Of a stretch of 64,000 nt of DNA, positions 44,104 through 53,615 are shown piece by piece. A model generated the notes under the pieces. It worked only from the letters and a program-made list of their open reading frames with translations, searched no databases and was not told the origin of the DNA. Made by a program: the position numbers and the translations under genes. Location: positions 1 through 64,000 of the forward strand of contig CAJXPX010000012.1 in assembly GCA_913058335.1 (NCBI GenBank), read 5' to 3'. Source of the DNA: an uncultured Hyphomonadaceae bacterium. GTDB lineage: Bacteria; Pseudomonadota; Alphaproteobacteria; Caulobacterales; Maricaulaceae. Each line of letters begins with the position of its first letter. Position 1 is the stretch's first letter.

Positions 44104-45741
44104 CTATACTTTGAAAAAGTCCGGCATGTTTCCGCCGAAGCCTGTGTCTTTATTATGCGGCAGACCATTGCGGTCCCGTCCTCTATTTGAAGACCTTCCC
44201 TGAGAAGAAGAGCTTTCCTTAGAGGAAGAAGACCTTTTATCTGAAGACTTAGAGGTAGGTTTCGAAGAAGCCGATTTAGAGGTTTTCTTCTTTGAACTAC
44301 TTTCAGGGTTCGACTCTGAAGATTTTTTTTCTGGCGGCGTCTCAGAAGTGTTCTTAGTGGGTGCCTTCCTGCGAGAAGCTTTTGCTTTTTTCTCTGCTTT
44401 TGGGACTTCTGATGAAGAGGGGGATTGATTATTTTCGTCAGAATTGTCGTTTTTAGAAGACTTGCGCTTATGAGATGAGCCTTTATCCCCGCGACGCCCT
44501 TTACGATCCCCCTTACGACCGCGGTCCTTTTTACGGCCGCCATCTTTCGGAAAGTCTTCAATTCCGGGGACGTCAATTTCTTCAATGCCGTCAACTTTTA
44601 AAAGGTTTAGAATATCCTGATAGTTATTCTCGTCCAATCTGGCGACGAGCATAATAGTATCGCCTTCACGTCCAGCTCGGCCAGTTCGGCCGATTCTGTG
44701 GACGTAATCCTCAGAGTGATTTGGGACGTCATAATTGAAAACATGACTGACGCTCGGGACATCAAGACCTCGCGCAGCCACATCACTGGCAACAAGGTAT
44801 TTTATTTCGCCGTTTTTGAACTTATCTAAAGTCTCAGTTCGAAGAGATTGAGTTAGGTCGCCGTGAATAGGCGCCGCTGATTCCCCGTGAACCGTCAAAG
44901 ATTTCGCAACGATATCAACGTCGCGCTTCCGGTTGCAGAAAATGATGCCGTTATCGACCTCTTCTCTTTCCATAATCCAGCGCAAGGCTGTCCGCTTCTG
45001 TTTTGAATCCGAAGACGGCATACGGATGATTCTTTGACGTACAGTTTCCGCGGCAGTGGATTGACGGGCAATCTGAACAGTTACGGGTTGATGCAGGAAC
45101 TGATCTACAAGGCGCTTAATTTCGTTCGGCATCGTTGCAGAAAAGAACAGAACTTGACGCGTAAAGGGCGTCATTTTGAAAATCTTCTCAATATCGGGGA
45201 TGAAACCCATATCTAGCATGCGGTCTGCCTCATCGACAACGAGGGTTTGTACGCCCGTCATAAGAATTTTACCGCGTTCAAATTGATCCAAGAGCCGTCC
45301 GGGGGTCGCAATCAGAATATCGACACCCTTTGAAAGTTTACGGTCTTGTTCCGTAAAGCTGACGCCGCCAATCAAAAGTGCCATTTCGAGTTTAAGATAT
45401 TTCCCGTATTCTTCGACATTTTCAGCCACTTGCGCGGCAAGTTCCCGGGTCGGACAAATAATAAGGCAGCGTGGCATACGAGCCCGTGCTCGACCTTTTT
45501 CAAGTTTGTGAAGGGTAGGCAAAACAAATGCGCCCGTCTTACCTGTGCCGGTCTGTGCAATCCCCAGAACATCGCGTTGTTTCAGGGCGGCGGGAATAGA
45601 TCTGGCCTGAATTGGGGTCGGCTTTTCATAGCCCATATCATCAAGGGCCTTCAGGATTTTAGGCGCAAGGCCAAGCTCCTTAAAGGTAATCGTGATTTCT
45701 TCGTCCGCAGGGACTTCTTCAATATCTTCGGAGGCGCTCAA
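44104..45741 (-). CDS. DEAD-box RNA helicase (RhlE-like) with long disordered tail
   Basis: ATP-dependent RNA helicase of 545 residues. Core motifs: Q-motif near PTPIQARSIPAAL, motif I AQTGTGKTGAF, motif II VDEADRMLD, motif III FFSATMP, motif VI HRIGRTGRAGREG. From about residue 395 to the end the tail is basic and then Ser/Lys-rich low-complexity (KKDRGRKGDRKGRRGDKG, repeated KSS-type runs), which should bind RNA non-specifically. A role in ribosome assembly or cold growth is typical of the family. The tail generates a false overlapping frame. Confidence 0.93.
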   Translation of the reverse strand: MSASEDIEEVPADEEITITFKELGLAPKILKALDDMGYEKPTPIQARSIPAALKQRDVLGIAQTGTGKTGAFVLPTLHKLEKGRARARMPRCLIICPTRELAAQVAENVEEYGKYLKLEMALLIGGVSFTEQDRKLSKGVDILIATPGRLLDQFERGKILMTGVQTLVVDEADRMLDMGFIPDIEKIFKMTPFTRQVLFFSATMPNEIKRLVDQFLHQPVTVQIARQSTAAETVRQRIIRMPSSDSKQKRTALRWIMEREEVDNGIIFCNRKRDVDIVAKSLTVHGESAAPIHGDLTQSLRTETLDKFKNGEIKYLVASDVAARGLDVPSVSHVFNYDVPNHSEDYVHRIGRTGRAGREGDTIMLVARLDENNYQDILNLLKVDGIEEIDVPGIEDFPKDGGRKKDRGRKGDRKGRRGDKGSSHKRKSSKNDNSDENNQSPSSSEVPKAEKKAKASRRKAPTKNTSETPPEKKSSESNPESSSKKKTSKSASSKPTSKSSDKRSSSSKESSSSQGRSSNRGRDRNGLPHNKDTGFGGNMPDFFKV

Positions 45742-45848
45742 ACAGTGTCAACTTTTCGACAAATAATGGCGGCTATATCCGCCCGTTTCTTCTGCGCGCA
45801 ACATATACAGGCAAAGTCCTACGTCAAGTCGAGTCATCCGTTGAGAAT

Positions 45849-46475
45849 TTAGTCTGCCAAACTCGTAACGGGGAGACTGGTTTTCGGAAAAACGGCCTGT
45901 CTCTCCAAGGCTGCTTTAAGACGCCTTTGATAAGTACTTCGCGGAATTTCTATGCCGCCAAGACTTGCGAGGTGAGGCGTAAGAAATTGCGTGTCGAGAA
46001 GTGTAAAGCCAGCCTCGCGTAGAGCTTTGACTAACGCGACTAATGCCACCTTGCTGGCATTTGTTTCGACAGAAAACATGCTCTCGCCGAAATAGGCCCC
46101 ACCCAAACACACGCCATATAGTCCTCCCACGAGTTGTTCGCCCTGATAGACTCCAACGGAATGAGCACACTCGGCCTGATGAAGGGCAATATAAAGGTGT
46201 TCCAACCCCTCACTGATCCAAGTGCTTTCCCGCCCTTTGTCCGGAGCCGCACACGCCCGAATGACGGAAACAAAGTCATTGTCATATTGAACCGTCCAAT
46301 TTGATTTGCGGATAAATTTTTTTAAAGAGCGCGATAGATGAAGACCGTCCAAGGGGATGACGCCTCGTAAATCGGGGTCCATTAAAAAAACCTGTGTGTC
46401 GGACCGGGAATCCGACATAGGAAAAACGCCACGGCGGTAACATTCCAACAGGGCTGAAGGGCCAAAGGTGTTCAT
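45849..46475 (-). CDS. aat: Leucyl/phenylalanyl-tRNA--protein transferase
   Basis: Adds Leu or Phe to proteins with N-terminal Lys or Arg, marking them for ClpS/ClpAP degradation. The 208-residue protein shows YRRGVFPM, the DLRGVIPLDGLHLSRSL region, the central VGVYQGEQLVGGLYGVCLGGAYFGESMFS signature split over positions 120-150, and LDTQFLTPHLASLGG. It overlaps crtZ by four bases and is the last gene of the carotenoid operon, an odd partnership by function. Confidence 0.94.
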   Translation of the reverse strand: MNTFGPSALLECYRRGVFPMSDSRSDTQVFLMDPDLRGVIPLDGLHLSRSLKKFIRKSNWTVQYDNDFVSVIRACAAPDKGRESTWISEGLEHLYIALHQAECAHSVGVYQGEQLVGGLYGVCLGGAYFGESMFSVETNASKVALVALVKALREAGFTLLDTQFLTPHLASLGGIEIPRSTYQRRLKAALERQAVFPKTSLPVTSLAD

Positions 46476-46954
46476 GTTTTTGTTTTGTTGTGATTGGATT
46501 TCAGCCGCTCTTTTAGACGACGTACATCCCCGGCATATAAAAACCCGAATGAGACGGCGCCCTCTCGTTCATGAGTGGCGTGGTGAAGGCGATGAGCCTG
46601 AACTAAGCGTTTTAAATATCTGCCTTTGGTGTGAATAAAGAACGGCCATCTTTGATGTATTAATCCGTCATGCACTATACCGTACAAAACACCATAAATT
46701 GTGAGGCCAAAGGCCATCATCCAAAGCTTTGGGTATCCCATGGAGCCAATAATAAACAGCGACGCTGCGATGACGCTGAAACTAACGCCGTAGAGGTCGT
46801 TTTTCTCGAACACGCCCTTCGTCTCAATGTGGTGACTTTCATGCCATCCCCAGCCTAAACGGGAATGCATAATATATTTATGCACGAGCCAAGCAAAAAT
46901 TTCCATTCCAAGAATGCTCAGAACTACAATGGATACGGCTAAATACCAACTCAT
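46472..46954 (-). CDS. crtZ: Beta-carotene hydroxylase CrtZ
   Basis: Membrane di-iron hydroxylase adding 3- and 3'-OH to beta-ionone rings. The 160-residue protein has the histidine clusters HKYIMHSRLGWGWHESHH and HDGLIHQRWPF, and HRLHHATHERE, typical of CrtZ. Four hydrophobic segments are visible. With CrtW next to it (one-base overlap) the pair converts beta-carotene to astaxanthin-type ketocarotenoids. crtB, crtI and crtY are not in this window. Confidence 0.92.
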   Translation of the reverse strand: MSWYLAVSIVVLSILGMEIFAWLVHKYIMHSRLGWGWHESHHIETKGVFEKNDLYGVSFSVIAASLFIIGSMGYPKLWMMAFGLTIYGVLYGIVHDGLIHQRWPFFIHTKGRYLKRLVQAHRLHHATHEREGAVSFGFLYAGDVRRLKERLKSNHNKTKT

Positions 46955-47700
46955 TACGTTGTCTTTTCAAACTTACGGGAGGGAAGGCGCCACCACGGCT
47001 CATGTGGAAAGAGGTGGTGTTCATGATGATAGCCGAAGTGAAAGCAAGTCAAGAGAGAGAGCCAGCGCGGATAATTATTGGTACGCGCATTGTGGTGATC
47101 AGGAAACTTACCTTCATGTCGATGTGTGAGGTAAGTTCCGAAGTAAAACAATTGAACAGAAGACAATATGGCCGGCACTGCCCACATCACTATCGTATTG
47201 AGATAGCTAGCCCCAAAAACGAATATATAAGCGAGCGTAAACCCGATAAGGGTAAAAACCTGTTTCCACCCAAAATAATGAGTGAAGAATTTTACGTACC
47301 AAGGCCAGAACTGGTGCGGGTTATCTCGGTTGAAATCCGGATCGCCCTCCCGGCCTGAATTATTGTGATGGGCGTGATGAGCCGCTTTCATAGTCTTCCA
47401 GTTAAACCCGGCATAGATAAACATAATTCCGGTTCCGAGTACGGCGTTTAACTTTGGATGATTCGGGGCAAAAGAGCCATGCATTGTATCGTGCGCGACG
47501 ATAAACATACCCGTATAGAGCCAGCATTGTAGAGCAATTAAGCCCAATGTCTGCCAGAGCGGGCCGCTAAGAGAGTGAAAAAAGACACTGTAAATATGCA
47601 CCGCTGACCAACAGGCGATGACCAATAGACCAAGTGGGAGTCCCCAATTTAATCTTTGGGATTCCAATTTGTCAGAGGCTGTATTCTCTCCTAAGCTCAC
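46954..47700 (-). CDS. crtW: Beta-carotene ketolase CrtW
   Basis: Membrane di-iron oxygenase introducing 4-keto groups into beta-ionone rings; 248 residues. Histidine boxes FIVAHDTMHGSF, MKAAHHAHHNNSG and FHFGYHHEHHLFPH with EPWWRLP are those of CrtW within the fatty acid desaturase superfamily. It overlaps crtZ and the ABC permease by one base each, so all are in one transcript. Confidence 0.93.
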   Translation of the reverse strand: MSLGENTASDKLESQRLNWGLPLGLLVIACWSAVHIYSVFFHSLSGPLWQTLGLIALQCWLYTGMFIVAHDTMHGSFAPNHPKLNAVLGTGIMFIYAGFNWKTMKAAHHAHHNNSGREGDPDFNRDNPHQFWPWYVKFFTHYFGWKQVFTLIGFTLAYIFVFGASYLNTIVMWAVPAILSSVQLFYFGTYLTHRHEGKFPDHHNARTNNYPRWLSLLTCFHFGYHHEHHLFPHEPWWRLPSRKFEKTT

Positions 47701-48788
47701 TATACTCTCATCAGTTTATGCGCCAGAATTGCCGCAAACCCTAATAACATAAAAGCAGATACAAATATAACGCTCCACACAGGCCAGAGAGAGAGCACCG
47801 TCTTCTCTCGGGCTAATAAGCCGTAATAGCCTTCAATTACCCAATAGTTAGGCGTGGCAATGCCCACACTTTGTAACCAGTCTGGCATCATGAACCTGGG
47901 AACCATTGATCCGCCAACAGCAGAAAACAATAAAACAATGAACGTTGAGACTGTGTGCATTTGGGTTTGGCTCGCGCAAAGCGCGGCTATAAACAGGGCG
48001 AGCCCTGAGGCCAACATGGCAGTTCCGATGGAAGCTATAATCAATCCGCCTATAAAGGGTGAAATCTGTACGCCAAAAAACAAATTGGCGACCGCGATAA
48101 TAACAATGGCTTGCAGCGCACCTATCATCGTTAAAAACAAAAACTTACCGGTTAGCATGGCCAGGGCGCCTTTTGGACCGACCATTAACCTTTCTGAGAT
48201 GCCAGAACGCCTTTCATCAATGGAAATAGAGGCGCCTTGCATGGCCGCAAACATAAGAAACAAAATGGTCGTAGCGCCAATATAATATGTTACGGATTTA
48301 TCCGTTGGCCCCTCACTATTGGAAGTCTCGGGGAGGGCTGAAATTGTCGTAAAAATATCCTGACTCGCTCCGCTTTTATCTGAGAGTGTTTGGCGGATTT
48401 GCCCCTTAACCACGGTGGCGGCAACCTTTCGGCTTGGATCTTCTACGATTGTTATTTGCGGCAGGGCAGAGGCTTGAGACGAAAGCAATACTCCAACATC
48501 GGCTTGTCCGAGCATGACTTGTTCTTTTATATCTCCGCCTGACCAGCTTTCATTTTCAAGAATATCAAAAGCCGCGTCTTCTCGAAGCGTTTCTGCGAGG
48601 TCTGTGACGGCAGGGTCATCACCAATTGTCCCAAAGGCTACGCGTAAATCCAGAGCCCCACCGGACGCTGTTGAAAATATCGCCGCAAATATTGCAAAGA
48701 TGAAGCCCGGTAAAATAAAGGCCAGAACCAACGCCCCTTTGTCGCGCCAAAGCCTTAACCCCATGGTTTTTAGGACAGCATAAATCAC
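47700..48788 (-). CDS. ABC-2 type transporter permease
   Basis: A 362-residue exporter permease of the ABC-2 (YhhJ/NodJ-like) kind: one N-terminal membrane helix (about 18-42), a large periplasmic loop to about 165, then five helices to the end. The segment ISIDERRSGISERLMVGPKGALAML is the typical cytoplasmic connecting helix. It overlaps the ATPase gene by four bases. Enclosed between crtE and crtW, it could export a carotenoid-linked or other lipid molecule; the substrate is unknown. Confidence 0.88.
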   Translation of the reverse strand: MIYAVLKTMGLRLWRDKGALVLAFILPGFIFAIFAAIFSTASGGALDLRVAFGTIGDDPAVTDLAETLREDAAFDILENESWSGGDIKEQVMLGQADVGVLLSSQASALPQITIVEDPSRKVAATVVKGQIRQTLSDKSGASQDIFTTISALPETSNSEGPTDKSVTYYIGATTILFLMFAAMQGASISIDERRSGISERLMVGPKGALAMLTGKFLFLTMIGALQAIVIIAVANLFFGVQISPFIGGLIIASIGTAMLASGLALFIAALCASQTQMHTVSTFIVLLFSAVGGSMVPRFMMPDWLQSVGIATPNYWVIEGYYGLLAREKTVLSLWPVWSVIFVSAFMLLGFAAILAHKLMRV

Positions 48789-49738
48789 GCAATCAATCCT
48801 TTATGGGCTTCGACGTGGTGCATAAGCGCCGTCAAGCCAGGGCGATGGACGGATATTTCTCTGATAAATCGAGTGTGGTCTCTGAGCGCCGCCGTGAAAT
48901 CAGACATAAAATTAGATTCATTAAGATGTGTTCTGGCCGTCCAAATGTCCATTGACTCTGACGCCTGAAATTTAAAAGGACGCAGGGCTGCAAGAGTTTC
49001 CGAAGAAGGAGGCCTTTCAAACCGGAGAACCACCTGTCGCGTTCCTCCAAATTGTTGCTCCAAAATATTTGATGGTGTGTCGTAAAACAGTTTTTGCCCT
49101 TGGGAAAGCAGGAGAATTTTATCACAAAGAGCTTCTGCCTGATCGAGTTCGTGAGTGACTAACAAAACCGCTTTTCCCTGCTTTGCTAGGTGCCTGGCCA
49201 GTTTGTGCAACTCGTCACGGGCCGGAATATCTACTCCTGCCGTGGGTTCATCAAAAATAACAAGGTCCGGGTTATGCATGATGGCAGCCGAAACATTAAT
49301 GCGCCGTTTCATACCGCCGGATAAATCTTGAACCAAACTATTGGCTCTTGCTTCCATGCCAACCGCTTCTAATGCTTGGTTGATATTCTCTCGACGCCTT
49401 TTTGACGTCACGCCTAATAAACGCGCCATGACATCAAGGTTCTCTCTTGCTGTCAGCTTGGGGTAAAGGCCAATTTCCTGGGGGACCAAACCAATTCTGC
49501 GGCGTCGATCATGCCCGCGTTTAAGGGTGTGCCCCGCAATGGATATAAGGCCTGTGGACTCAACGCGGCCGCATAGAGCTTTGATTAAACTTGTCTTACC
49601 GGCTCCATTCGGGCCTATGATTCCGATTAACTCGCCTTTTTTAACTGAGAGGTTCAGACTTTTAAGGGCCTGAAACTGCCTATATGTGACGCTGAGGTCC
49701 TTGACTTCAAGCGAAGGCGTGTCGGAGGGTGACGTCAT
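48785..49738 (-). CDS. ABC transporter ATP-binding protein
   Basis: A 317-residue ABC ATPase of the DrrA/NodI-like group. Walker A is GPNGAGKTSLIKAL, the signature LSGGMKRRINVS, Walker B DLVIFDEPTAGVD and the switch VTHELDQAEA. The C-terminal 90 residues form an extra domain, as in ABC-2 exporters. It pairs with the permease overlapping downstream and begins inside the crtE stop. Transcribed between crtE and crtW. Confidence 0.9.
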   Translation of the reverse strand: MTSPSDTPSLEVKDLSVTYRQFQALKSLNLSVKKGELIGIIGPNGAGKTSLIKALCGRVESTGLISIAGHTLKRGHDRRRRIGLVPQEIGLYPKLTARENLDVMARLLGVTSKRRRENINQALEAVGMEARANSLVQDLSGGMKRRINVSAAIMHNPDLVIFDEPTAGVDIPARDELHKLARHLAKQGKAVLLVTHELDQAEALCDKILLLSQGQKLFYDTPSNILEQQFGGTRQVVLRFERPPSSETLAALRPFKFQASESMDIWTARTHLNESNFMSDFTAALRDHTRFIREISVHRPGLTALMHHVEAHKGLIA

Positions 49739-50661
49739 TAGACTTCATTTAAAAAAGCAAATTGACGGTCAATTACAGCTTCTAGCAAAGATGAGTTCTG
49801 CAAACCTGCGCGGTGAAGGGCGCCTTTGGCCGAGATGAGATAGGTTTTAAGGGTTTGCTTTGAATCTTTAGTGCCAAGTAAGGCTAGGATAGTAGCTTTG
49901 CCTTCATCTCTCCCAACGCTCTTTTCCGCTTGAGCATCGTCCATGAAGCTATCTTTCAGATCGTCTAATAGCTGAAAGCCGAGGCCGAGATTAAAAGCGA
50001 AGTCTTTTAAGTCTTCTTTTTGTCCGACGGATAATTCGGTCAAAATTGCGGCGCTGTAAATTGTGAATTCAAACAAAGCTCCGGTTTTGAGGCGGTTCAA
50101 TTGTTCGACATCCTGCAAACTGGCCTGGGTGTCGCCATTTGCCAAATCAGCCATTTGACCGGCAATCAGCCCTGTCGATCCTACAGAATAAGATAATAAG
50201 TCAACAAGGGCGATTCGGATCGCGGGATCAATATCTCTCAGACGGGCCAGAACACCAAAGGCCCGATTGAGAAGGGCGGTCGCACTTAAAATGGCTGTGC
50301 TTTCATCAAAAGCAATATGGGTAGTAGGCGAATTACGGCGCAAGGCGGCATCATCCATACAGGGGAGGTCGTCTAGAATTAAGGAGGCGGCATGAACCAT
50401 TTCCGCTGCGCAGCCTACATCTATCGCGGCGCGGCGCTTCGTGATGTCTTGGGTGGCCCCTTGTGCGATCAGAACGCAAAGCAGGGGACGAAATCGCTTG
50501 CCAGGCGATAACAGAGCATGGCGCTGGGCGGCATGGAGTTTGACAGGCCAGGTTTGATCAGATGGAATGAGGCTCGAAAGTCGGTTCTCGATTTGCGCCT
50601 GTATCGGGCTTAAATCTTGAGGGTCAACAATTTCAAGAATGTTTGCAGTCGGTTTATTCAC
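49738..50661 (-). CDS. crtE: Polyprenyl diphosphate synthase, likely GGPP synthase CrtE
   Basis: A 307-residue trans-prenyltransferase. The first Asp-rich motif is ILDDLPCMDD and the second LLDDLKDSFMDD; the family's GKRFRPLL stands before them. The position at the head of an operon with crtW and crtZ favours geranylgeranyl diphosphate synthase for carotenoids, but a farnesyl diphosphate synthase (IspA) cannot be excluded from motifs alone. Confidence 0.85.
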   Translation of the reverse strand: MNKPTANILEIVDPQDLSPIQAQIENRLSSLIPSDQTWPVKLHAAQRHALLSPGKRFRPLLCVLIAQGATQDITKRRAAIDVGCAAEMVHAASLILDDLPCMDDAALRRNSPTTHIAFDESTAILSATALLNRAFGVLARLRDIDPAIRIALVDLLSYSVGSTGLIAGQMADLANGDTQASLQDVEQLNRLKTGALFEFTIYSAAILTELSVGQKEDLKDFAFNLGLGFQLLDDLKDSFMDDAQAEKSVGRDEGKATILALLGTKDSKQTLKTYLISAKGALHRAGLQNSSLLEAVIDRQFAFLNEV

Positions 50662-50687
50662 CCGAGTCTCCCTTTGGAAACCGCTTA

Positions 50688-52898
50688 TCAGCCACCGTTT
50701 TGCAAGGCAATCCGCTTCTCATTGACCATTTTGAGCAATTCTGCTGCGGCTTGTGCGTCACACAGGGCTCGATGGTGACTTTCTAGTTTTATTTCAAACT
50801 CTTGGCATAGGTTTTTGAGGCTATATGAGCGATAACCGGGATATAGTTTTCGCATGGAAGAACAGGTGCAAATTTTTGGATGACGAAATTTCCGGTCAAT
50901 CATCTGATATTCCGTCGAAATGAAGCCGTAATCAAAATTTACATTATGGGCCGCAAATATTGCGTCTCCCATAAATTCTGAAAAACTATCGGCGACATCT
51001 GAAAAAAGAGGAGCCTTGGCGACCATGGCTTCATCAATCCCCGTAATGCGGGTGATGTTAGGTGGAATAGAGCGTTGAGGATTTATCAGGCTTTGCCACT
51101 CATCAATAACTTCGCCGCCGCGCATTTTGACAGCGCCGATCTCCGTGAGGCGATGAAGGCCAGGACGCCCCCCTGTCGTTTCAACATCCACTACAACGTA
51201 AGTCTGATCCGGATCAATATGCCAGCCTAAGCGGAGAATTTCTGCTTTATAGCCTGCCGATTTCAATTGCCGCAGCCGCGTTAATTGATTCCGTCGCAAT
51301 ACATCGCCCTCGGCTTTGATTTCGACAAATCGGACATTTCCATGCTCAATCAGCATCAAATCGGGAAATCCGCTTTTTGTGGCCACGTAATCCTGGGCCA
51401 TTAGTCTTAAAACAGAAGATAGTGCGCCGTAGGGGGAGTGGGTAATCAAAGCTTTGATTCTTTCAATGGAGCGACTACCCCAACTAAAAACGCCGTTTTC
51501 CTCCATATAGTGGTGTGTGAGAGTTTTCAGTAGCGCCAAGAGAGTTGCGGGAACGTTCGTTAAGCCCTCCAGTTTTTTTTCTATGGCTGTTTGATGGGCC
51601 TTGTAAAAACTCCGTGTTTTTAAACTCTCAGGCAGATGCCAGCTTTGATCGTCCTTTTTTCTGTAAAGCTCGTCCCAGAACAGTAACCCGAACAACATTT
51701 GCCAAGGTTGGTTTTCTGTCCGATACGCCTCAATCCCCTGTTCCTTGAAGTGTCTAAGTGCGGCTTGTTCGGGGGCGTGGCGGAAGGCTTCATCCAAAAA
51801 CCGAATTTCACTGTCTCGAAGCAAATCTGTGACGGCACTCGTGCGCTTGTTTTCAAACTTACGAGCATAAAAGTCCTCGGCGAAAGCATGCTCTTCGTCG
51901 CTTTCTGGATTCTCAATCATTTCTTCTAATCGCTGCTGAACCCAATCCCGGTCTTCGTCAGCGTTTCGCGCATATCGAATACGTACAACACGTTCGTTAC
52001 AATGCCCGTGGTCGGATCGACTATATAAAGATAGTGCTTTTTCAATTTCGCCCTTACGTTCTGATAAACCGCCTAGCTTTTGGAGTAGTTTTCCCCGTTT
52101 TACCGAGATTGGCCCGTCCACAGCCTTCGGCCAATCATCAACGGCTTCAATTAGGGTTTGAATCTCGGAGACGTCTCCGTCCTTAAAACTTTGCAAGGCA
52201 GACGCGTAAAAATAGTCCGTTTCTGCCTCGTCTTGATCCTGATACTTAAGTGTTGCAGCGTCGGAACGGGCAGGACGAACAAGGCCTAGTTCTTTGAGTG
52301 TTTTAGTTTGAAGGCTCGTTTCAATTCGGCCGAAATAAAGAAATAAGAGATAGTTATATGTCTTTAAACGGGATTGAACGATATAACCGTCAGGAATTTT
52401 GATTTGATCAATATCTATTTGATCGCAAGCAATCTCAACCAGGCGCGCTTTTTTCCAAGAGCGTTTAAATTCTGATTCACAGACCTGATCTAACATCAGA
52501 TTTGTCAGCTCGGGCTTTGTTAGTGCACTTAAATAAGAACGAAAATCTTTTTCACTCACCCCGCGAACAAACCCACTTTCACGTAAAAGTTTAAACTGAG
52601 ACGGAATGTCTTGAATTTCGGAATAATGGAAATGGTGAAAGTTAAATACATTTCCTTTGCGTCCTGCAATGCGGGCATAAGCGCATTGGGCAGGGAAGGG
52701 CAAATCTTCAAAGTCGCGAATGAAATTCGTATGCTCGATCCCCATCAACTTCGTGTGGCGCGTACTTACATGGGTGAGCATGTCGCAAAAGGTTTTGTGG
52801 TAGTAAAATTGGGGTAGCTGCCTGACCGACCATTGCCTCCCTTCGGAGGCGCGCCGGAACCGCCTCTGTTCTGCCCGAATGTAACTATGCGCTTTCAA
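50688..52898 (-). CDS. FAN1-like VRR-NUC nuclease fused to DnaQ-type exonuclease
   Basis: A 736-residue fusion. The N-terminus (LPQFYYHKTFCDMLTHV, then FHHFHYSEIQD) and helical middle resemble FAN1, the interstrand-crosslink repair nuclease. The VRR-NUC domain spans about 490-560, with SGFPDL near 507 and EIKAEGD as the nuclease core. From about 565 a DEDDh exonuclease follows: DVETTG (D569, E571), HNVNFDYGF and HHRALCDAQ. Together it would cut flaps or crosslinked DNA and trim 3' ends. It stands 27 bases upstream of crtE on the same strand. Confidence 0.88.
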   Translation of the reverse strand: MKAHSYIRAEQRRFRRASEGRQWSVRQLPQFYYHKTFCDMLTHVSTRHTKLMGIEHTNFIRDFEDLPFPAQCAYARIAGRKGNVFNFHHFHYSEIQDIPSQFKLLRESGFVRGVSEKDFRSYLSALTKPELTNLMLDQVCESEFKRSWKKARLVEIACDQIDIDQIKIPDGYIVQSRLKTYNYLLFLYFGRIETSLQTKTLKELGLVRPARSDAATLKYQDQDEAETDYFYASALQSFKDGDVSEIQTLIEAVDDWPKAVDGPISVKRGKLLQKLGGLSERKGEIEKALSLYSRSDHGHCNERVVRIRYARNADEDRDWVQQRLEEMIENPESDEEHAFAEDFYARKFENKRTSAVTDLLRDSEIRFLDEAFRHAPEQAALRHFKEQGIEAYRTENQPWQMLFGLLFWDELYRKKDDQSWHLPESLKTRSFYKAHQTAIEKKLEGLTNVPATLLALLKTLTHHYMEENGVFSWGSRSIERIKALITHSPYGALSSVLRLMAQDYVATKSGFPDLMLIEHGNVRFVEIKAEGDVLRRNQLTRLRQLKSAGYKAEILRLGWHIDPDQTYVVVDVETTGGRPGLHRLTEIGAVKMRGGEVIDEWQSLINPQRSIPPNITRITGIDEAMVAKAPLFSDVADSFSEFMGDAIFAAHNVNFDYGFISTEYQMIDRKFRHPKICTCSSMRKLYPGYRSYSLKNLCQEFEIKLESHHRALCDAQAAAELLKMVNEKRIALQNGG

Positions 52899-53105
52899 AC
52901 CGATTTTATTCCCAAGCTATCAACTGGCTTATTAACAGAACCCTCCACAACCGATATGGAATAAAGGGTGAACAACCTTGTGAATCGCCTATTGTAATAA
53001 ATCAAGGGAGTTGATGGACAAAACACAGACTTTTAATGTATTTTGAGACGCTATATCCCCCCACCAAAGATTGCGACAACAGGTTAACTGTGATACCTGC
53101 CGCCG

Positions 53106-53609
53106 ATGCGATGCCCATTTTGTTCCTCCGAAAACACGCAGGTGAAAGACAGTCGACAAGCTGAAGATAACTCAGCTGTTCGACGGCGTCGGCTTTGCGC
53201 GCAATGCGGAGGTCGATTTACCACATTCGAACGTGTGCAGCTCCGGGAACTGACGGTGATCAAAAAGTCAGGACGTCGAACTCCGTTTGATCGAGATAAA
53301 TTGGCACGTTCCGTAATGATTGCGCTGCAAAAACGCCCGGTTGAAACAGACAGAGTCGAGCAAATGATCAGTGGAGTCGTTCGACAGTTGGAAAGCATTG
53401 GGCAGGCGGATATTACATCCGATCAGATCGGCACACTTGTGATGGAAGGGTTGGCCCGACTGGATGATGTTGCATATGTTCGTTACGCCTCTGTGTACAA
53501 AGACTTTCGTGCCACTCAGGATTTTGAAAACTTCATTGAAACCGAGAAACTTCAACCGGAATTGGATGGCTCAAACAAAGCGCGTCCTTCCGGCAAAGAA
53601 GAGGAGTAG
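53106..53609 (+). CDS. nrdR: Ribonucleotide reductase repressor NrdR
   Basis: A 167-residue repressor of ribonucleotide reductase genes. The zinc ribbon at the N-terminus ([17 protein letters not shown], then CAQCGGRF) and ATP-cone ([16 protein letters not shown] to about 140) are complete. Placed directly before ribD, as usual in Alphaproteobacteria, though glyA is not upstream here. Bases 52899-53105 between the FAN1-like gene and nrdR hold divergent promoters but no clear element. Confidence 0.96.
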   Translation: MRCPFCSSENTQVKDSRQAEDNSAVRRRRLCAQCGGRFTTFERVQLRELTVIKKSGRRTPFDRDKLARSVMIALQKRPVETDRVEQMISGVVRQLESIGQADITSDQIGTLVMEGLARLDDVAYVRYASVYKDFRATQDFENFIETEKLQPELDGSNKARPSGKEEE

Positions 53610-53615
53610 TTTGGT

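Noticed and set aside
44073-44594. Minus-strand frame of 173 codons at the end of the DEAD-box helicase
   Set aside because: It is the alternative frame of the repetitive Lys/Ser tail; the helicase frame is continuous and recognised.
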